A DNA stretch of 23,983 bases from positions 1 through 23,983 of the IMG/VR virus record IMGVR_UViG_3300044800_000429. One strand, 5' to 3'. Below are positions 20,476-23,983 of the stretch, piece after piece (position 1 is the first letter of the stretch; each line of letters begins with the position of its first letter). The position numbers and the translations under genes are program-made. The notes under the pieces are model-generated. The model searched no databases and was not told the DNA's origin. It saw nothing but the letters and a program-made list of their open reading frames with translations. Source of the stretch: a virus.

Positions 20476-20865
20476 ATGTCATGGGAAAAATTAGGCTTAG
20501 TTCTTTCGTTTCCCGCTGATGAAGACCTGCGGCTTTATCAATATTGCGGTGTCGTCATGACGGCAACCGGCACGGTAAGGCTATCCAATGCCATTACGGA
20601 TATCTGCATAGGGATTTTGCAGAACACACCCAACACTGGTGAAGAGGCCGTGGTAGCCATGATCAGCGGAGGAGGCATTTCAAAATGTGCCCTCGCAGCC
20701 ACCCTGGCAAGGGGAGTTCTTGTCGCCAATGAATATGTCGGCGCGGCCGACAATGGAAAATTGAAAGCAACCCCAGCCACCGCTTACACGGTCGGGATTC
20801 TTCTCGAAGGCGGGGATGAAGACGAACTCGGGTCAGTCCTTCTTGGGAATGTTGCCGTAATTTAA
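20476..20865 (+). CDS. Capsid decoration/cement-like protein, paralogue 1
   Basis: 129-residue protein with a small beta-rich fold pattern, similar to the DUF2190-type capsid cement proteins found between scaffold and capsid genes of many tailed phages (IGILQNTPNTGEEAVV; the AYTVGILLEGGDEDE ending before VLLGNVAVI). It starts MSWEKLGL behind an AAAGGAGG. A paralogue of the same length follows. It would bind the outside of the capsid shell. Confidence 0.75.
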   Translation: MSWEKLGLVLSFPADEDLRLYQYCGVVMTATGTVRLSNAITDICIGILQNTPNTGEEAVVAMISGGGISKCALAATLARGVLVANEYVGAADNGKLKATPATAYTVGILLEGGDEDELGSVLLGNVAVI

Positions 20866-20882
20866 GGCAATGACCTAAGGAA

Positions 20883-20921
20883 AGGCCTCTGGCCTGGAAA
20901 GGCCTCTGGCCCGGAAGGAGG
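20883..20921 (+). repeat. GC-rich hairpin repeat, copy 9 (tandem)
   Basis: AGGCCTCTGGCCTGGAAA and GGCCTCTGGCCCGGAAGGAGG. Two units in tandem, the second ending in the Shine-Dalgarno for the ATG at 20927. Confidence 0.85.
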
Positions 20922-20926
20922 TTATC

Positions 20927-21316
20927 ATGGCTTGGGAAAAAAACCAGATATGTTTATCTTGGCCGGCGGCAGCCGATCTCAGACTCCATCAATTTAAGGC
21001 TGTGGTCTTAGGCGCCGCTGGGACGGTGAATCTCCCCATGACAGACGTCACCCAGAAGGCCATAGGAATCCTACAAAACCAACCAAATCTTGGCGAGGAA
21101 GCGGTCGTGGCAGTCTTGGGAGTTTCCAAGGCAATAGCCAATGCGGCCATCAATGCAGGAGTCTTGGTCTCACCCGAATGGGTTGATGATGTGGGAGATT
21201 CAGGGAAAGTAGGAGCAACCGTCGCGACAGCTTACACTTTGGGAATCACTCTCTCGCCGGCAGATGCAGAGGATGACGTTATCAGTGTTCTCTTGGGGAA
21301 CATAGCGGTCATCTAA
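20927..21316 (+). CDS. Capsid decoration/cement-like protein, paralogue 2
   Basis: 129 residues, the same length as paralogue 1 and aligned along its whole length with it: MAWEK vs MSWEK, the shared IGILQN, GEEAVVA and the SVLLGN(I/V)AVI ending. The DNA has diverged well beyond a fresh duplication. Either the two decorate different capsid sites or one has a new role. It is separated from copy 1 by a GC-rich repeat that carries its ribosome-binding site. Confidence 0.75.
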   Translation: MAWEKNQICLSWPAAADLRLHQFKAVVLGAAGTVNLPMTDVTQKAIGILQNQPNLGEEAVVAVLGVSKAIANAAINAGVLVSPEWVDDVGDSGKVGATVATAYTLGITLSPADAEDDVISVLLGNIAVI

Positions 21317-21338
21317 AATTTATCTAAAAAACTAAAAA

Positions 21339-21424
21339 AGGCCTCCCTCCGGGGTGGAACCACTCCGGGGTGGAACCTGGCCTGGAAGGGCGCCGCCCTG
21401 GAAGGGTTCCGCCCTGGAAGGAGG
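21339..21424 (+). repeat. GC-rich hairpin repeat, copy 10 (array)
   Basis: Units GCCTCCCTCCGGGGTGGAAC, CACTCCGGGGTGGAACC, TGGCCTGGAAGGG, CGCCGCCCTGGAAGGG and TTCCGCCCTGGAAGGAGG. The last unit ends in AAGGAGG, the Shine-Dalgarno of the major capsid gene. The stems vary in both arms (TTCC/GGAA). Confidence 0.85.
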
Positions 21425-21432
21425 ATTTTAAA

Positions 21433-22413
21433 ATGCCACAACCAGCACCGAAATCAGGAGTTCCAACGATACTCCAAAACGTGAGTGTGCAGTATAGGAA
21501 TCCGATCTATGTAGCGGATCGGGTTTTTCGAATGATCGACAATTGCCCTCCGGAAGCCAAGATCGCCCGTTATCTCAAGGGCGCCTGGTTTCGCGATGAG
21601 GCAGGGTTGAGAGGACCCGGAGGCGAGGCAAGAAGGGGCGGGTATCCCGTCGATTTTCTCGATGTGATCCCCAAGGAGTATGCCTTCGCGAAAGAAGTCA
21701 CCGATGAGGATCGGGATTTGGCTTCTTCTATGGGCGGCCCTCCGCTTCAACCTGATATGGATGCCATCGCCTTCGCGACAGACAAGATCCTGATGAAGAG
21801 AGAGATCCTTTGTCAGGACATCATCGACACCACAGTGTGGTCAGGTGTGGCAGCGACCGGAGAGGATGCCGCAGGTTTATGGGCTGTCCTGGATGCGACA
21901 AATACCCTTCTACTCGATGTGGAGGCAAGAAAGGTCACCATTCAATCGGCAACGGGATTAATGCCAAATTGCCTACTGATGGATAATTTGACCTACTCTG
22001 CCGCCAAACAAGTTCCTATGATTCTTGATTTGATCAAATATACCCAGAAAGGCGTTTTGACCACGGACCTCCTGGCTTCTATCCTTGACCTTGAAGAGGT
22101 CATTGTTGCCCCGGCGATTTACAGTTCGGCAAAAGAGTTGAAGACCGGCCTTGATTTCACGGCGGCCCAGATCTGGGCGACCACAACGGGTCATGGAATG
22201 GCTTTTCTCTTCTATCGGCCACCGGTAGCAGGGTTAAAACAACCTGCAGCAGGATATATCGCGAGGTCAAGTCTTTTCCCTGGAGGCGTGAGGGTTGAGA
22301 CTTGGAGAGAAAATTCAAAGCATCAAGATGTCTATGAGGCCGCAGAAAAGATTCACACCCTGGCAACGGGTCTGGATCTCGGCTTTCAATGGCACGATAC
22401 ATATCTAACGTAA
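21433..22413 (+). CDS. Major capsid protein
   Basis: 326-residue protein at the major capsid position, after protease/scaffold and cement genes and before the gp36-like connector. It starts MPQPAPKSGVPTILQNVSVQ and includes an RNPIYVADRVF segment and the DFLDVIPKEYAFAKEVTDED region expected of an HK97-fold N-arm/E-loop protein. The assignment is by position, length and general character; I cannot assign a precise family. The AAGGAGG comes from the repeat array. The frame is open upstream to 21370, but that part only translates the repeat and is not used. Confidence 0.82.
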   Translation: MPQPAPKSGVPTILQNVSVQYRNPIYVADRVFRMIDNCPPEAKIARYLKGAWFRDEAGLRGPGGEARRGGYPVDFLDVIPKEYAFAKEVTDEDRDLASSMGGPPLQPDMDAIAFATDKILMKREILCQDIIDTTVWSGVAATGEDAAGLWAVLDATNTLLLDVEARKVTIQSATGLMPNCLLMDNLTYSAAKQVPMILDLIKYTQKGVLTTDLLASILDLEEVIVAPAIYSSAKELKTGLDFTAAQIWATTTGHGMAFLFYRPPVAGLKQPAAGYIARSSLFPGGVRVETWRENSKHQDVYEAAEKIHTLATGLDLGFQWHDTYLT

Positions 22414-22431
22414 AAGAAAAATAGGGAGATA

Positions 22432-22468
22432 GGCCGCCGGCCCAAGAGGGCCTCTGGCCCGGAGGGGA
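22432..22468 (+). repeat. GC-rich hairpin repeat, copy 11
   Basis: GGCCGCCGGCCCAAGAGGG, then CCTCTGGCCCGGAGGGG. It follows the capsid stop and is not directly upstream of a start. It is joined to a small TGGGGAGAG/TTCTCCCCA hairpin (22471-22492). Confidence 0.85.
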
Positions 22469-22505
22469 GATGGGGAGAGTAAATTCTCCCCAAAACCCCC
22501 AAGGT

Positions 22506-22560
22506 GTCATTCTGAGCGGAGCGAAGAATCTCTGAGATCCTTCACTTCGTTCAGGATGAC
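22506..22560. repeat. 55-bp GTCATTCTGAG palindrome
   Basis: GTCATTCTGAGCGGAGCGAA, then GAATCTCTGAGATCCTTCAC, TTCGTTCAGGATGAC. The two halves are complementary over most of their length. This is a well-known kind of intergenic repeat in diverse bacteria. It lies between the capsid gene and the gp36-like gene. Confidence 0.85.
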
Positions 22561-22582
22561 AATATGGTAAGAGAGGCGCAAT

Positions 22583-23029
22583 ATGCCTTATTCACTTAAA
22601 GCCGATCTCTTAACCGAGATCTCCGAAGAGGAGTTGATCGGCCTCACCGATGATGAAAGCGCCGGCATTGTCAACGATGACCGTGTGACCACGGCCATTG
22701 CCGATGCCGATGCGTTAATCGATTCCTACTGCGGCCAGGTCGAGACCGTCCCGTTCACCACGGTCCCGGCCATCATCAAAAAACATTCGGTCACGATTGC
22801 AATCTATAATATTTACTCCCGGCGATCGGTGGCCCCGGAGGTCCGGAAGGACAATTATAAGGATGCCATTTCGCATCTCAAAGATATCGCCACAGGCAAA
22901 GCGACGATCGGCGCGACGACCGAGGCAGATTACGAAGAGGATCCTCAGTCGTCTCACACACTGGAGGACCGGATATTTACGAAAGGCAAAAAGAGCGACG
23001 GCTCAAGTGGAAGTCTGGATAATTATTGA
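22583..23029 (+). CDS. Head-tail connector, Mu gp36-like (DUF1320)
   Basis: 148-residue protein of the DUF1320/gp36 family: MPYSLKADLLTEISEEELIG, the TTAIADADALIDSYC block (about 36-50), VPAIIKKHSVTIAIYNIYSR and the C-terminal RIFTKGKKSDGS. In tailed phages such proteins extend the portal ring toward the tail. It lies directly after the capsid gene as in Mu. The start follows AGAGAGGCGCAAT; the Shine-Dalgarno is moderate. Confidence 0.85.
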   Translation: MPYSLKADLLTEISEEELIGLTDDESAGIVNDDRVTTAIADADALIDSYCGQVETVPFTTVPAIIKKHSVTIAIYNIYSRRSVAPEVRKDNYKDAISHLKDIATGKATIGATTEADYEEDPQSSHTLEDRIFTKGKKSDGSSGSLDNY

Positions 23030-23042
23030 AGGAGGTAAAAAA

Positions 23043-23678
23043 ATGAAAAAGTTAAAGTTCTATGTACCATTGATGGTTTTAATTCTTGCGATCGGTTACT
23101 GGGGTCTCTTCTCCCAGCCGATCATAGACCATAAGCCCGTTCTCCGATATCCGCACGTCGTCCTCAAGGCGAATGTCGATGTTCGCGAGATCGGGTCTAT
23201 GGATTTTCGCTGCTATGACGAGAACGGAAAACTAAAATGGGAAGAGCTCGATCGGCAGAACAATCTCGGCGATGAAGGCGAGTATATGTTTCTCGATGTG
23301 GTCCTCCGGGCCGGATCAGCGCCGTCAACCTATTATTTGCGACTCTATAACGCCACGCCGACCGATACGAGCAATCTCACATCGATCTCCACTTTGGAGC
23401 CAACGGTAGCCGGCACAACTGGCTATTTTGCTCAGACAGTGGCAAGAAACACCACTGGCTGGCCGACGCTGGGGCTCGATGCGGGCGATTACCAGGCCAC
23501 GTGCGCCACTCAGACATTCACTGCCACGGGCGTGGGGTGGGGGCCGGTCACATACTGTGTGCTGGCAACCTCGACCGATTCAACCGGAAAACTCGTCTCC
23601 TACGTGGCATTGAGCCAATCAAGAACCCTGGCAATCGGTGAGAGCCTGCAAGTGACGTATAAGTTGAAGTTGCAATAA
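23043..23678 (+). CDS. Signal-anchored beta-rich hypothetical protein
   Basis: 211-residue protein. Residues 4-24 (LKFYVPLMVLILAIGYWGLF) form a signal peptide or membrane anchor behind two Lys, unusual in a virion operon. The rest is Thr/Ser/Gly-rich and beta-strand-like (YYLRLYNATPTDTSNLTSIS; VTYCVLATSTDSTGKLVSYV), reminiscent of tail or appendage proteins. AAGGAGG precedes the ATG at 23043, which overrules a longer frame reaching into the gp36-like gene. Exported phage protein or virion protein: undecided. Confidence 0.75.
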   Translation: MKKLKFYVPLMVLILAIGYWGLFSQPIIDHKPVLRYPHVVLKANVDVREIGSMDFRCYDENGKLKWEELDRQNNLGDEGEYMFLDVVLRAGSAPSTYYLRLYNATPTDTSNLTSISTLEPTVAGTTGYFAQTVARNTTGWPTLGLDAGDYQATCATQTFTATGVGWGPVTYCVLATSTDSTGKLVSYVALSQSRTLAIGESLQVTYKLKLQ

Positions 23679-23688
23679 AAAGAGAATG

Positions 23689-23770
23689 ATTACACAGATT
23701 AAAGAGCGAGATTTCACAGATTTCTTTAATCGGTGTAATCATCTTTTTAAAATCCATGTAATCAACGAAG
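23689..23770 (+). repeat. ATTACACAG-type repeat, copy 3
   Basis: GATTACACAGATTAAAGAGC, GATTTCACAGATTTC, TTAATCGGTGTAATC, then ATCCATGTAATCAACGAAG. It fills most of the gap between two genes of the structural operon and shares its orientation with the other two copies. Confidence 0.85.
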
Positions 23771-23812
23771 ATAAAACGATATTATCTCAGTCCGATTGGA
23801 GAGAATTTTTAA

Positions 23813-23983
23813 ATGGGTTTACCCGCAATTGACAATTTTGATAGGGATTCATCAATTCCGTTAAGTGGCTCTTGGGCAACCGCAGGCACTTTAAGCCAAA
23901 TGCAGGGGGCCAATAATCATGCCTATGGGACGGGTGCTGATTCAGCGGCATATTGGACAGGCGACACTTTTGCCAACGATCAA
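23813..23983 (+). CDS. Structural protein, N-terminus only (partial)
   Basis: 57 codons up to the window end, starting MGLPAIDNFDRDSSIPLSGS. The pattern IDNFDR...W, with AAYWTGDTFANDQ, resembles the start of LamG/concanavalin-like domains seen in phage appendage proteins. It is preceded by GGAGAG. The gene continues outside the window; the assignment is tentative. Confidence 0.6.
   Translation, partial: MGLPAIDNFDRDSSIPLSGSWATAGTLSQMQGANNHAYGTGADSAAYWTGDTFANDQ

Noticed and set aside
21370-21432. Upstream extension of the capsid gene
   Set aside because: These codons only translate the GC-rich repeat array, and the ATG at 21433 has a perfect AAGGAGG.
5111-22468. Diversity-generating retroelement with template and variable repeats
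   Set aside because: The repeats are short, hairpin-shaped and not adenine-substituted copies, and no reverse transcriptase is present in the window.
22471-22500. Terminator after the capsid gene (TGGGGAGAG / TTCTCCCCA)
   Set aside because: The hairpin is followed by AAAACCCCC, not a T-tract; the operon continues. It is more likely part of the GATGGGGA repeat family.
1-23983. tRNA, rRNA or tyrosine/serine integrase genes
   Set aside because: None recognised on either strand; integration is explained by the DDE transposase.

Overview
The window is the early, middle, lysis and head-gene part of a Mu-like (transposable) bacteriophage or prophage. The order repressor (minus strand) / divergent small HTH regulator / DDE transposase / MuB-type ATPase / Gam-like protein / GemA (gp16) / endolysin / terminase / DUF935 portal / MuF / protease-scaffold / capsid follows the phage Mu genome plan. 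Neither phage end nor flanking host DNA can be recognised. The host is probably Gram-negative: there is a lipobox lipoprotein and an M15-type endolysin. The short repeat families present resemble those I associate with uncultured groundwater or sediment bacteria such as Omnitrophota and the former Deltaproteobacteria. That host guess is inference only.

Layout. 1-1220 (minus): repressor plus a co-transcribed secreted protein. 1221-1270: compact divergent control region with a strong promoter and an overlapping inverted-repeat operator. 1271-9579 (plus): early/middle operon with an HTH regulator, transposase, ATPase, wHTH protein, a run of small proteins (five with Cys pairs, two membrane), Gam, GemA and more DNA-binding proteins. 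9565-9874: a separate promoter, a ribbon-helix-helix regulator and a terminator. 9886-12282: lysis/host-surface cassette with M15 endolysin, holin-like protein, metallophosphoesterase and lipoprotein. 12380-23983: packaging and head genes, with terminase small and large subunits separated by a papain-like peptidase, a fused portal-MuF protein, a gp10-like protein, an HTH protein, protease/scaffold with a nested start, two cement-like paralogues, major capsid, gp36-like connector and tail/appendage-type proteins. The last gene is cut by the window edge.

The most unusual feature is not a single gene. The phage is peppered with short repeats. The main family is a GC-rich hairpin unit of the type CCTCTGGCCCGGAGG, whose 3' arm carries a Shine-Dalgarno sequence. 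It occurs at eleven loci, in the transcribed orientation at each as far as I can read. Seven loci lie just upstream of start codons. Others run into or through coding sequence: they supply stop codons, a protein C-terminus, the N-terminus of the small terminase and the linker that joins portal to MuF. Other families also occur here: three ATTACACAG-type repeats in front of head genes, CATTC/GAATG palindromes (one inside the transposase gene), a 55-bp palindrome, and several 7-12-bp tandem repeats. The phage appears to have been colonised by, or to make use of, several short-repeat families.
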